Assembly: GCF_964340395.1 (NCBI RefSeq)
Contig: NC_135557.1
Location: 14,392,367-14,439,866, forward strand
Length of the DNA stretch: 47,500 nucleotides
Reading direction: 5' to 3'
From: Glandiceps talaboti
Lineage: Eukaryota; Hemichordata; Enteropneusta; Spengelidae
Positions 1 through 10,640 of the stretch are shown one piece after another; positions within the stretch are counted from its first letter, which is position 1, and the number at the start of each line of letters is the position of its first letter. The notes under the pieces were generated by a model, which was not told the origin of the DNA, searched no databases, and saw only the letters and a program-made list of their open reading frames with translations. The position numbers were made by a program, and so were the translations under genes.

Positions 1-545
1 CTTACTTTTTCAGAAGCTTTACAATAATTTTATCTTCTTTTGTAGGTGTGTGTGTGGGGGGGGGGGGGTAATTATATCTCCATTGTTTAAAGGGAGCTGA
101 ATTTATCATTTTTTATCCTTTTTTTATTTTTTTTATTTTTTTTTTATTTTTTATTTTTTATTTTTTATTTATTTTTTATTTTTATTTTTTTTTTTTTTTT
201 GGGGGGGGGGGTAATTATATCTCCGTTGTTTAAAGGGACAGAAGCTGAGTTTTCCATTTTTTATCTTCTTTTTTAGGGGGGGGATAATTATATCTCCAAT
301 TTTTAAAGGGACATAGTTAGGTTTTTATATAATTTTTTTAATTGTTATTATTTATTTATATGGTAGTAGTTATTTCTCAATGGCGGAAAGGAACGTAAGC
401 AGAGTTTGTAACTTTTTTTCTTTTTTGGGAAGAGAGGGAGGTAATTATATACGCATGGCATAAATCTTTATTATTTTTTTTATCTTTTTATTTTGTTTTA
501 TTCTTATTTCTTATTTTTTATTTTTGTTAATGGAAATTTGCCATT
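1..545. repeat. T-rich low-complexity DNA with G runs and four copies of a short motif
   Basis: Long T/A-rich tracts alternate with G homopolymers at 56-68, 201-211 and about 277-283. The motif GTAATTATATCTCC, usually followed by TTGTTTAAAGGGA, recurs at about 68, 211 and 288, with a weaker version near 441, so this is a degenerate tandem repeat. No open frame or RNA gene is seen. Confidence 0.7.
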
Positions 546-562
546 TCAGATATAAACATATG

Positions 563-745
563 TAATAATGAAAGAACCCCCATATCACGTGACTTCCAAT
601 GTGGGTAGGGGTATATTTGCATTCGTGTTTGCAGTGTTTCTGCTGCACTGACTTACGGGCAAGGTCTACAACACTGCAAGCGCTCGTTCAAATCCCCCGA
701 GTACGCCAATCTTGCACCCGCGTGTCATGGGATTCTGTTATATGA
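563..745. mobile_element. Fold-back MITE, family C
   Basis: The two ends are inverted copies. The left end reads AAAGAACCCCCATATCACGTG and the right end reads as the complement of a similar string ending in GGGATTCTGTTAT. The interior holds TTTGCATTCGTGTTTGCAGTG and an inverted partner with CACTGCAAGCGCTCG. Related copies lie at 21472-21640 and 32163-32366, a transposon-split copy at 23738-24200 and a fragment near 11095-11260. There is no coding capacity, so it is a non-autonomous DNA element. Confidence 0.6.
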
Positions 746-867
746 TGCCATAGAAGGCATGTATCGACATCGGTATTATATTAAAATATATATTTCATCG
801 ACGTTTTATGTAGTAAAATATTAATAAACCAAGCGTGTGCCACTTTAATGTTCTGTATTACCAGTAC

Positions 868-1146
<279 letters not shown>

Positions 1147-1350
1147 AGTCTGTCGGTTGTTGCTACCCAATCCGTATGGAAATAAATTGACACCAAGTGA
1201 CCGCCAAGATAGAAACAATAGATTTAGATTTGTGCTCTTAGTGACGTCAGCATAGGTAATTATTGGGCAATATCGTTATTTTAGTTAAAAATACATCGCC
1301 AATTATACTAAATTTAGTGCTGGTTTAGTGAACACAAGCAGTGCCCTTCG

Positions 1351-1449
1351 ATATGTATGTATGTATGTATGTATGAATGTATGTATGTATGTATGTATGT
1401 ATGTATGTATGTATGTATGTATGTATGTATGTATGTATGTATGTATGTA
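1351..1449. repeat. (ATGT)n microsatellite
   Basis: About 25 copies of ATGT with a single interruption (GAAT) near 1375. The Thr/Tyr/Ile/His-rich frame on the minus strand is a by-product. Confidence 0.97.
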
Positions 1450-1869
1450 TATCTAGAGATTAAACCAATTTCGTTCTTGGTCACATTATTTAAATCTTGA
1501 TAGCAAGAGATGAATGTTAATGTATATACTTTATACGTGCTCACTTCAATGCTAGTCAGATCTATTGGACGTTGTCAGTGTTATGTCTGTGGTGATAATC
1601 CTTGCTGAATGTTTACACAGCGTAGAAGTAGAAACTAATGAACAAACAAACTTACCTTGGTGTGGTTTGAAAAGTATGGTATGTGCACCTCCCTAACTTC
1701 TTGCATTAACTCTATGCCACCACCAATCCATCATCTTCATCTCTCTTTAATGATAACTATCACATTTGGTGTCATTTTTTTTCACAATTTCAACGACGTT
1801 TTATCAATTGTTTCCGTGTATACCATTCCCTGTATTGACGATGATTGGGTGAGCTTGTTCTACATAGTA
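1450..1869. other. Unique-looking intergenic DNA, nothing recognised
   Basis: No repeat, RNA gene or convincing coding frame. A 75-residue open frame at 1657-1884 has no recognisable domain and no splice-site support. Confidence 0.5.
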
Positions 1870-2057
1870 CATGTACATACCTAGCTAGCTATCGACCTTC
1901 CAACTTACCTAGCTACCTAGCTACCGACTTACCGACCGAGCTACCAACCAACCAACCAACCAATTCACCGACCGACTGACCTGCCTACCTCCTGACCTAC
2001 CTCCCCGGCCCCGGCCCCGACCGATCTACCCACCCTACCTAATCTCCCCTCCCTACC
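1870..2057. repeat. Degenerate CCTA/CCGA/CCAA tetranucleotide tract
   Basis: A C-rich, decayed tetranucleotide repeat (ACCTAGCTA, ACCGACCGAG, ACCAACCAACC and a GGCCCC doublet). It is compositionally related to the CTAC block at 1.1 kb and is the most C-rich stretch of the first 5 kb. Confidence 0.8.
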
Positions 2058-2187
2058 TGTTGGAGCTCCAAAGTGTGGTTAAATGCACATCGTTGGGGGC
2101 GCTCGTATATAGGGGCATCGTACTTTTAACGGCTGTACCGTACCCCGGCTTCTGTCAAGATTACAGTCCATACACAGTGTGGAGTCA

Positions 2188-2525
2188 TGATGGGTGAATG
2201 GTCAGTGTGACCGGTTGAATTGGAATCTACAAGTTGCAGGTTCGAGCCCTGTCGCCACCTGCTGTTTGTTTCTGAGTGGCAAAAGTCCTTGGGCAAGATT
2301 TGAACCACAACTGTGCCTCAGTCAACCCAGTTGTATAATTGGGGACCTGGTAGGATAGAGGTTGTAATATGAATGCTTTAATCCTATGCGCTTTAATGGC
2401 TGCAATGGAGTTGAGGAAGATTAAAGGGCCGTTGTGCCGTTCTGATCCGAGCCAGGGGTAATAATTGTAAAGCGCTTTGAGCATGCAGTGGAGTGGGAAA
2501 GCGCTATATAAGAACCCAACAGCAG
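2188..2525 (+). mobile_element. tRNA-derived SINE, near full length
   Basis: Class I SINE layout. The tRNA-like head has a clear B box GGTTCGAGCCC at 2239-2249 and a weak A box upstream near TGGTCAGTGTGACCGG. A body containing ACCACAACTGTGCCTCAGTC and GGGACCTGGTAGGATAGAGG follows. The tail at 2466-2511 has the paired GTAAAGCGCTTTGA and AAAGCGCTATATAAGA blocks. Such tails match the 3' ends of partner LINEs in many animals (family knowledge). A second copy lies at about 3560-3910. Confidence 0.8.
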
Positions 2526-3304
2526 TATTTCCTTGAAAGTTTACATTTTCTTGATCATATATATAACAATTCGTAGTAAATCGAAAGACAGGAAGTTGAG
2601 TCAAAGTATAAAATATTGTTAGAGTTCTTTAAAAGAGCTTCGTTGGCCAAGTTTGCTACTCTAAGCATTAAATTCTGACTCCACAGTATTATCATTGCAA
2701 ATTTTTTTTGCAATCTATAGCTAAACATAAGATAAATTATAGCCAATTCGCAAACCAAACCAAACTGCGCATGCCCAGTACAACACAGCGAGATAAGCTA
2801 TACGCATGTAATGAATCGAAACCTGAAGTATTATATCCATGGGTCAGGGTTTTGCCAAAATTGTAACTTTGAATAATAATGTCGACCTTTTTCAAAGATG
2901 TAATATTTCACCTTTTTTTCAGTTTTCGGGGAGATTTTAGTTGTCAATATCATATGGAGCTCGTCAGTGATTCAAACCACGCACTATATTTACTGAGATA
3001 GCTAGGGTCAATATAAACAAATCTGGGTTATTTATGTTTACAAACAATATGGTAAATTGTTTACAGTAGTGATTTATATCTATTAATAGAATGATAGAAA
3101 ATTTCCCATGGTGCACCGGTACATTTAAGACACTTGTTTGCGGCTTTGCAAGTCCTTAGCTGTACGTATATATCTCAATCAACTTTATTACCCTTTTTTG
3201 ACCAGTTACAAATCACATTGGATAATATATTATACATTATTGCTGCAGTGAAGGGTAAAGGGAAACGGAAAATAGCAAATGCTAGTCGAGTCCGCCTTCT
3301 ATAC
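2526..3304. other. Intergenic DNA, nothing recognised
   Basis: AT-rich sequence without a recognisable gene, RNA or repeat. Confidence 0.5.
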
Positions 3305-3314
3305 TAGTATCATC

Positions 3315-3439
3315 CAATCTGATTAAAATCTGATGTTAGATAGGCTGGTTTTCCTGTATTTACCTTTATTCCATCGGTATTGCGTCTTTTACGTTAGTTT
3401 TTTTTTTCCTGGGCGAAACATCAGATTTTAATCAGATTG
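3315..3439. mobile_element. MITE with 9-10 bp target duplication (Mutator-like?)
   Basis: A 125-bp element with about 23-bp terminal inverted repeats starting CAATCTGATTAAAATCTGAT. It is flanked on both sides by TAGTATCATC (3305-3314 and 3440-3449). One base of the 10 may be chance, which gives the 9-bp duplication typical of Mutator-like elements. The same terminal repeat bounds the element at 29193-29386, which has its own 9-bp duplication. There is no coding capacity. Confidence 0.85.
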
Positions 3440-3559
3440 TAGTATCATCGTACGCGTCGTAAAACCACTACCTCTTTTACGGCACCGTCCAAGACGCGTA
3501 GTCTTGTTATTTCGCAATGCAATGTCGCGGAAGAAATAACAGCTATGTTCAGATGTTAT

Positions 3560-3910
3560 ATTTATGCACGTTGGTGGCGCTGTAGCTCCCAACATGAACT
3601 GTCTAAGCATTCGGGCTTGGAATCTGCAGGGTGTTGGTTCAAGCCTAGCGCCTAGACTGTAAGATACGTACGTCGTGTTATTCAGCCCAATCAGGCTTCT
3701 ATTAACCACTGTGAGTCCTGGCTGATAGCGTGGCATGAATGTCGTATCTCACAGACTAGTTCACGCCTAGCCGGTGCTGTTTTTTTTCTGAATACGTAAT
3801 TTATTGTTAAAAATAAAATGGGTAGATTTTTAACCACGATTGTGCCCCAGTCAACCCCAGAGAGCTGTCTCATTTGGGACCTGGAAAGATAGAGGTTGCG
3901 ATGAAACCTT
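3560..3910 (+). mobile_element. tRNA-derived SINE, diverged or rearranged copy
   Basis: B-box-like GGTTCAAGCC at 3636-3645 follows a head resembling that at 2.2 kb. At 3831-3905 it carries the same body block: TTAACCACGATTGTGCCCCA, then GGGACCTGG and GATAGAGGTTGCGATG. The region between is unlike the first copy and the AAAGCGCT tail is absent, so it is truncated or a composite. Confidence 0.6.
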
Positions 3911-4197
3911 GCCACTATATATACAGACTGTAACGAACTGCATGATCCTGGTACGATCCCTGCGGAGTAAATAACGTACAAAGGAATTTTGTAGCGTTAT
4001 AGGTCCGTGCCAAGGGAACTATATATACAAAAGACACATGAACATATTGTGAAACAGCACTATATTTTTTTTAAGTGATGTTATTCCCATTTTATCATTA
4101 ATATAAACACAAGAATATGTCAAGTCTGTGCCATCGTCCCGTAACAGGTGTCACATGGCTTTGAATAAATGGACTGTAAATTCAAGAAAATTAAAGT

Positions 4198-4589
4198 TAG
4201 TCCTCCTATTGTCTTCTTATTGTCTTGCTATAGTCCCGCTATTGTCCTGCTATAGTCTTGCTATTGTCTTGCTATCGTTCTGCTATTTTCCTGCTATAGT
4301 CCTGCTATTGTCTTCTTATTGTCATGCTATAGTCCTGCTATTGTCCTGATATAGTCCTGCTATTCTCCTGTTATTGTCCTGATAGTCCTGCTATAGTCCT
4401 GCTATTGTCTTGCTATTCTCCTGTTATTTTCCTGCTATTGTCCTGCTATTGTCCTGTTATTGTCCTGCTATTGTCCTGCTATTGTCTTGCTAAAATATTG
4501 TTCTGCTATAGTTCTGCTATAGTCCTGCTATTGTCTTGCTATTGTCCAGTTATTGTCCTGTTATTGTTCTGCTATAGTCCTGCTATTTT
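4198..4589. repeat. 11-bp minisatellite (TATTGTCCTGC)
   Basis: About 35 copies of an 11-bp unit with T/A and C/T variants (TATTGTCCTGC, TATAGTCCTGC, TATTGTCTTGC). Eleven is not a multiple of three, so the frame rotates and yields Leu/Ser/Cys/Tyr-rich open frames that are not genes. Confidence 0.95.
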
Positions 4590-4998
4590 TTCAAATAAGT
4601 ACATGTATGTCCAATTGTATGAAACCAAATTGAACACTTACAGTTAGTCATTCTACCGTCCAAAGGGCTTACATGTATGCCAGAGTAATACGTCATTGTG
4701 TAGGCTTGCTATCTGAAAGACAAAAGATTGCATAGTATGGCCACAAGGGGCGCTGGTCGTAAGTAGGTTTTGTTTAGAGTGGCCAGAGGCGTGTAGTGGG
4801 CTGGTTGATAATACTCCGAGAGCTATACAATTAAAAAAAACACAAGTCAGGAAACTGAGATATTGAGTGAACGATATAACTATTTGAAAGGTATGATCTA
4901 AAGTATTTGTCGTTATCTACGGGGGTTGGAGGGGGGGGGGGGAGTGCGGAGCTGGAGGAAACAACTATCATCTAAACTACATTGAAAAAAACCCTACC
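4590..4998. other. Intergenic DNA with a G run
   Basis: Nothing coding is seen. A G-rich tract (two G runs split by TTGGA) lies at about 4921-4941. Confidence 0.5.
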
Positions 4999-5335
4999 TA
5001 GAATGTAGTAGTAGTAGAATCATTTATTATAGTGACATGAGGTAAACAGACTACAGGAAAAAACAATTTACATTACACAACCTCTCAGCCAAATAGGCTT
5101 ATATGTCACCTAAAGTGAAATAAAACATAATTGGAACAGATTGAGGAGCTTTTTTACAATAATGAAAATATTATTTACAAGGCAAAAATAAGAGTTATGA
5201 ATTAATGTACAAGTTGTCCCTTCTCCTTAAAAGTGCTTTCTCAATAAATCTTGTCATTTTTTGCACTTTTCTTGCTACCAAGTACCTTAGTTTTTCGTTT
5301 TCAGGTAAGTCAGTGTACTCATCTCCAAAATCAAA
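4999..5335 (-). mobile_element. 3' end of a LINE (ORF2 C-terminus, 3' UTR, TAC tail)
   Basis: Read on the minus strand, an open stretch of about 47 codons from about 5330 down to a TAA near 5195 contains LPENEKLRYLVARKVQKM and FIEKALLRRRDNLYI. This basic helical tail resembles the end of non-LTR reverse-transcriptase ORFs. An AT-rich 3' UTR follows, then ATAATAAATG and a (CTA)n tail at 4999-5020, as expected of a target-primed insertion with a microsatellite tail. The body of ORF2 is missing and the frame is broken upstream by a T run. The family is not identified. Confidence 0.5.
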
Positions 5336-5379
5336 AAAAAGAATCCCGAAGGTCATTGTAGCATGGGTGTTTTGAGTAG

Positions 5380-5835
5380 CTCCCCCCCCCCCTCCCCCGA
5401 AATCTTGCAGTCCTTTGCATCCTTACCACTGGTAATACATAGCCGTATACTATACCTTCATTATACAGCCCTGGGGTACGTGGTACCACTAGCCACCTCT
5501 GGTTGGGGTGTGTGACCAATACTGCCAAACCCAAGACCCCATTTTTAGACTGTTACATTTTGCCAAAAACAAAAAACCCTATTTTAGACCATTACAGGTT
5601 TTTATAAGATCAAATTTTAGACCAAAATGCAATTGTAGTCTCTAAAAGTAGTTTTTAACTCTTTTCACAATTTTGGGGGCAATTGAAAAAGTGGCAGAGT
5701 TATGATTTGAAGAGGACAATGGACCCCATTTTTAATTATACCAAGCAAAATCGAGAATAATGTAGGGTGGACTCCATTTTAGACCATGGCAACAATGGGC
5801 TAGAAAACGTACCCGGGCCCCAAGGCCCCCAAAGG
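5380..5835. repeat. Dispersed repeat D, with C homopolymer
   Basis: After a C run at 5383-5398, the block GGGTGTGTGACCAATACTGC...CCCATTTTTAGAC resembles GGGTGTATGGCCAGTGCTGG...CCATTTTAGAC at 10674-10722. CATTTTAGACCA-like phrases recur to 5790. No coding frame; element class unknown. Confidence 0.45.
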
Positions 5836-6119
5836 GCGGTATATATACTTATATAGTCAAAACTGGAGTTTTGATTTGTAATTGATTATCAATTTTGGCC
5901 AAATTAAGTTTCGGGGTTGGGGGTGAGACCTGATATTCTTATTCGCAATTAAGTTGAATTATCTAACATTGAACTATTGACCTCGATGTTAATAGCTAAA
6001 ACCAAACCAAAACAAAGCATGCCCTTACAAATCCCACTAAAAACAAACAAACTTAAATAAGCCTGTTTCCGCCTGCCAAATCTGGGAGTTGCATTCGTGT
6101 GATATTAAATCTGATACAA
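5836..6119. other. Intergenic DNA
   Basis: No recognisable feature. AT-rich. Confidence 0.4.
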
Positions 6120-6720
6120 CTCCTTGTGTCATTTACGTCGGCTGTTTGTATAGTGGATCGGAGATCGGAAAGCAAACCTGCAATTCCTACTGACGTTTGT
6201 AATATTAAACCATAAATCTAACTGCGCGGGTACAGATCGGGTACATAAACGTCAAGCGCATTGTGTATACGAAGTGTAAAGCGCCGCTGTCAAACTTAGC
6301 CTCGTGCAAGACATATATAAAATGCGCGAATTGTGTGGATAAAATGGTTGTATATGTGTAAATAAACGAAGAAAAATATTTTTAATATACATATCACTTA
6401 TTTTTTTATATACATATAATGAACAATTTAAAAGTTTCCTGTCTTTTTTCGATGAACGTACTATACAATGATAAAAACTCTCTGTTAGAGGAGACTGTTT
6501 TTAAGCGACCCCAGCATGACCCCACAACCTATGCATAAGAGTGCTTGTCTGTACTGTATTGTGACCTGTCATCAAAGCGTGCCCTATCCGACCTCAGATG
6601 AATGAAAAGCGATCGAATTGATAAAGGGGAGCGGACAGTAGAGACTACGCCAACATTGAATTGTGACATAGCAGGTAAGCAAACGATTCCAGCATCACGA
6701 GTAATTGTTTGGAAACGTGC
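6120..6720 (+). promoter_or_regulatory. Candidate CpG-richer promoter and first noncoding exon
   Basis: CpG dinucleotides are conspicuously dense between 6135 and 6340 (GATCGGAGATCGG, CTGCGCGGG, AAAGCGCCGCTG, ATGCGCGAA) compared with the CpG-poor surroundings. A TATATAA lies at 6314-6320, and a strong donor-like CAG|GTAAGC has its GT at 6675. No comparable promoter-like patch was seen between here and the zinc-finger exon at 33.85 kb, so this could be that gene's transcription start with a ~27-kb intron. Two ATGs (6598, 6602) precede the donor. The first is closed by a nearby stop. The second stays open to the donor and, if spliced to 33846, ends at a TGA overlapping the main ATG. This is inference from composition only. 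Confidence 0.25.
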
Positions 6721-7250
6721 GCTTCATGCTGGCCGTTGTATTTTCAAAAACGAAAAAAAAATTAACTAGGCCGCCTTGCTCTAAAAAATTAGCCCCGTTT
6801 CTTGATCCACTTCAGCGAAATATGTCATTGATTTGGTCTGACTAACGTACATCTGTGTTTAGAGTTCGAAGTGACTGCGATACCAGCTTAAAAGTACAAT
6901 GAACTATGAACGGAGTATCGCACAGAATAGCACAGTGGAAAGAAATTTACGAAATGTTCAAAGTTAATTGGTTTTCTACGATAGTGACAATGGCCGTGTT
7001 TATTTACTCGGAACACCATAAAATGCAAAGCACTGCAGCGTCGTGAGGCCATGGTCACGCAAGGGCCGGGCGGGGGAAAAAACTATATAAAAATTGCGAA
7101 AAATCATAATTTTTGTTAATTTTCCTAAGGCGAATGATGTGTTACGTTATACATACTTGCAGTAGACTTCGAACAATGAATCTCTTGGCATGTCTGAATT
7201 TTGGCATAATATGATGACAGAATTATGAAAAAATGAAGGAATCTAAAAAA
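6721..7250. other. Unique-looking AT-rich DNA
   Basis: No coding frame or repeat recognised. A short GC-rich string (GGGCCGGGCGGGGG) lies at about 7062-7075. Confidence 0.4.
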
Positions 7251-7613
7251 AAAGAAGGTATTCTTTACAAAGGCCTTTTTTGGACAATTTTTTCATCAGA
7301 AAATACAAGTAGTCAGTCACTTGCCAGAAAATTCCCACCTCATGTGTTAAAAATTATAAACTTATTTTTTTTATTCAAATTTATTTAATTTTTAATAAAA
7401 TTTGGTATGCCCTTTTTTATCACATAAATAGTAGTCCTTCTAAAAACAAAGCCATAGAAAATTGTAGACCGCTGCCACTTGCGTATAAATTATCTCAAAA
7501 TATATTAAAATGATGTAATTGTGTTTAATAAAAAATATTTAACCATGATAAATTAATTATTTAGTATTCAAATTGTGTATGCCTTTTTAGTCAAACAGAT
7601 GGTATTCCAGCGA

Positions 7614-8001
7614 AGGCCTAATAAAAAAAAATGTGTAGTTCCGATTACACTCAATTTTAGAATAGGTGGGGTAGGTAGATTTTTTATTTTATTTTATTAT
7701 TATATTTTTTTCATGTACGTCTACTTCAGGTAGTCATGTTTTCTGTTGTTTTCCATATGGTCTCTGTGTTATTGGTTTCTTCTCATCAGATGTACAGCCA
7801 TTACAGATTGGAAGAATAGTTTTATATTGTCTTTTGAAGTTGATATCAGTTTCCGCATCCACTATTTCTGGTGAGACTTCACAATTTTCGTGATTTTATT
7901 ATTTTTTTTCTCAAATATGTAAAAAAAAAGTTTAGGGTCAGTGAAAAACTAGGTGGGGTCGGGTAACCGGAACCACACAACTTTTTTTTTTTTTAGACCT
8001 A
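7614..8001 (+). mobile_element. MITE family A, copy 1
   Basis: Imperfect ~35-bp terminal inverted repeats: the left end AGGCCTAATAAAAAAAAATG and the right end, as complement, begin alike and run into TGTGTGGTTCCGATTAC-like sequence. The interior carries TAGGTGGGGTAGGTAGATTT, GGTCTCTGTGTTATTGG and AGGTGGGGTCGGGTAACC. Five copies in the window share this order. No coding capacity. Confidence 0.8.
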
Positions 8002-8145
8002 AACAAAGCCCTTTTGAAAAAAAAAAATTCAGTCACTTATGAAAATGAAAAATGATAGCATTATATATCAAATTATAATTTGTTTTAAATAAAAAATATT
8101 GAACTAAACAAAGCCCCTTTTTGAAAAAAAAGAGAAAGTCTGTCA

Positions 8146-8490
8146 CTTGTGTGGTTCCGATTACATTCAAATTTAGAATAGGTGGGGTAGGTAGATTTTT
8201 TATTTTATTTTATTTTTTTCTATGTGAGTGTCTAGTTCAGGTTTTCCATTGTTTTCCAAATGGTCTCTGTGTTGTTTATTTCTTCCTATCAGATGTACAG
8301 CCATTACAGATTAGAAGAACAGTTTTATATTGTCTTTTTAAGTTGATGTCAGTTTCCGCATTCACTATTTCTCGTGAGACTTCACAATTTTTGCGATTTT
8401 ATTATTTTTTTTCATGAATACGTAATAAATGTTTAGGGTCGGCAGTGAAAAGCTAGGTGGGGTCAGGTAACAGGAACCAAACAATTATTT
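8146..8490 (+). mobile_element. MITE family A, copy 2 (left tip lost)
   Basis: Similar to copy 1 from GTGTGGTTCCGATTACATTC to GGTAACAGGAACCAAACAAT. The outer AGGCCTA tip is missing on the left and the right tip runs into a T-rich tract with a T-run/G-run junction at 8525-8547. The 98-residue frame through it is not a gene. Confidence 0.75.
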
Positions 8491-9000
8491 TTTTATTTAT
8501 TTATTTTATTTATTTATTTATTTATTTTTTTTTTTGGGGGGGGGGGGCTTATCACATTATTGCATTTATAAATTTATTCAAATTGTAGTTGATTTATTCA
8601 AAATTTGTCAGTTATGATCAAGTAATTATTTTATGATTGAAATTATGTATGCCTTATTCTTAATCACATTATATCCCACTATATAAAAGTCATTTTTGAG
8701 AAAAAATTAGTCACTTACAATGTAAATTAAAATTATATAATTTATATTCGCACTAAACAAAGGCCCTTTCTTGAAAAAAGAAAAAAGATATTGTCACTTG
8801 CCTATCAATTACCACATTAGAAATTAAAAATATGTAATTCATATTCGAACTAAACAAAGGCCCTTTCTTGAAAAAAGATATTGTGTCACTTGCCTAATAA
8901 ATTAAAGATTGCATAATTGTTTTTGTTCAACCATGAGGACGTTAATTACTTTATATTCAAACTGAATATTCCTTTTTTTAAACCTGATAAAATAGTCGCA

Positions 9001-9429
9001 ATTATTAAATCATACAAAGTGAATTCTTTTTTCAGTCTGACCAGAAATTGACCACGCAACATTTTTAGTGATGTAAGGGAGGGAGCATTACACAGTGTCG
9101 CGGCATAAACTCAATTAATGAACATATTTGTTTACGACAAATTTGTCATTCAATTTTCATGAAATTTTGAACACAGACTTCAAAAAAACCACTGAATTGA
9201 GGTATGAAAAAATTATTGCTAGGTCGAAGCAAAATTCTGGATAAAATCGTCAAATTTGGTCAAATTTCTGGAAATAAATCGGTGAAAATTTTGCCGAGCA
9301 TTGCCTGTAAATGTATTTAATATTTACTGTATATCCAGAACTGTGACCTAGACATTTTCAAAACAACATACTCTACTGATGAAATTACTAAGGGTAATTT
9401 TTGTTGCATTTTAAGAGGGGCCTCTAGTA
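9001..9429. other. Intergenic AT-rich DNA
   Basis: No recognised gene or repeat. Short AAATTTTG-like phrases recur but without clear periodicity. Confidence 0.4.
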
Positions 9430-9650
9430 CTGTACACCTGGAAATTTTCGCTAAAGACTTATTTTTGCCAATTTCACTGGAAAACAAAAACACAAAATAA
9501 GTAGTCACTAAATTGCCTTCTTGTACAATTACAATGTGCTTGTCTGGTAATTTGTAAATTTTATTAATCCTTCAGAACTAAGTGAAGACTGTAAAATTAC
9601 AAAATTTTCTAGTTTCAAAACTATGTAGGTTTATCGTACGCTACTTAGTG
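9430..9650 (-). mobile_element. MITE family E, diverged copy
   Basis: TACTGTACACCTGGAAATTT and TTTCGCTAAAGACTTATTTT at the left, GCCTTCTTGTACAATTACAA in the middle and ACTATGTAGGTTTATCGTAC at the right match, in inverse orientation, the better copy at 19172-19390. The ends are decayed. Confidence 0.5.
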
Positions 9651-9747
9651 TTAAGTATTCTTCATTACTATTGTGAAAACCAAGCTTTGGTTTACTAAAA
9701 ATAGACAAACTAAAATTATTGTTGTTGGGTGTGGTAGATTACCATTG

Positions 9748-9944
9748 TGCCCTCAAAATTCTAATGATAGCCAAATTTTGTTGTTGTGAGTCAAAATGAG
9801 AAAAACTGGCATTTCTTGTGTCACCACATAGTAAGAGATAGTGTCACCACATAGTAAGAGATAGGGGAACACCAAATTTTGGTGCGTCAGTAGAAATTGT
9901 TTGCATCAGTGGCGCATCAAATTGTCTTAGAGGGCACACTGTAG
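9748..9944 (+). mobile_element. MITE family B, copy 1
   Basis: Bounded by GTGTGCCCTCAA and the inverted AGAGGGCACACTG. The interior order is AGCCAAATTTTGTTGTTGTG, CATTTCTTGTG, CACCACATAGTAAGAGATAG, ACCAAATTTTGGTG, AGAAATTGT, GGCGCATCAAATTG. The 23-bp segment TGTCACCACATAGTAAGAGATAG-like is present twice in tandem, an incipient version of the large expansion at 29.4-29.9 kb. Confidence 0.85.
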
Positions 9945-10539
9945 ATTACACAAGTGGATGATAGTGGTACCGTGGTTGTGTGGATATAGTCACCCTGTAA
10001 TCAAGATAGTGTAAACACTTCAAGTCCCCAAAAATATATACAGTTGTAAGATAATGGAAGCCATCAGAAATGCAACCATATTGTGAAGTGTGCCCAATGG
10101 ATAAACTATGTACGTGCTGTAATTTCAAGGTTTCCTGCAAACTGAAAAAAAATTTGTATGTTTTCAATATATATTACCCACTCAGGTGTGAATAAGTCCA
10201 CTGGTCAGAGGTGTGGGACCAGCGACTTATTTTTGCCCGACCACACAAATTGGACCTTGTCTGGTCTATTGGACCAGTATGTTACTATAAATAATGATGT
10301 AAAAACTTTGTAGGTACAGCAACATTAATTACAAATGTTGGCAGGTTTTCATTGCTGTTGTTGTTACCGCCGTATAGAAAGCAATATAATTAAAATCTTA
10401 ATAACTTGTATCACTATGTTGCTATGATAGTTTTAGTGTGTATCTAACTGAAAGCCTGAAGGTTCTGTTCCCGGGGAGGGGGGGGGGAAGGAGGGGGCTG
10501 GTACTTGTGGTCAGCTCTGGTAGGGGTGTATGGCCAGTG

Positions 10540-10640
10540 TGTCACTAGAAATTGTGTGTGTCATTGGTGCATCAAATTGTCTTAGAGGGCATACTGTAGA
10601 TTATACAAGTGGATGAATGGGACCTTGGTTATGTGGATGG
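10540..10640 (+). mobile_element. MITE family B, right-end fragment plus duplicated flank
   Basis: GTCACTAGAAATTGTGTGTG through AGAGGGCATACTG matches the right half of family B. The sequence after it (TAGATTATACAAGTGGATGA) repeats the flank of the copy at 9748-9944 (TAGATTACACAAGTGGATGA). This is therefore a local segmental duplication of element plus flank, not a new insertion. Confidence 0.7.

Larger units (their letters stand above)
7251..9000. repeat. Degenerate ~100-bp tandem repeat, interrupted by two MITEs
   Basis: Units contain ACAAAGGCCCTTT, an A-rich tract, AGTCACTTG and an AT-rich stretch. They are seen at about 7265, 8001, 8105, 8752 and 8852. Two family A MITEs interrupt the array. 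At 8.13 kb the MITE joins directly to a unit's TCACTTG, indicating insertion into a pre-existing array. Confidence 0.55.

Noticed and set aside
2188-2260. Functional tRNA gene
   Set aside because: The B box is good but no cloverleaf acceptor stem or clear anticodon arm forms, and the SINE body and tail follow directly.
4128-4647. Leu/Cys/Tyr-rich open frames resembling membrane peptides
   Set aside because: They are produced by the 11-bp minisatellite, which lacks stops in some frames.
4741-4754. Second CTCF site (CCACAAGGGGCGCT)
   Set aside because: It lacks one G of the core and mismatches elsewhere; below a believable match.
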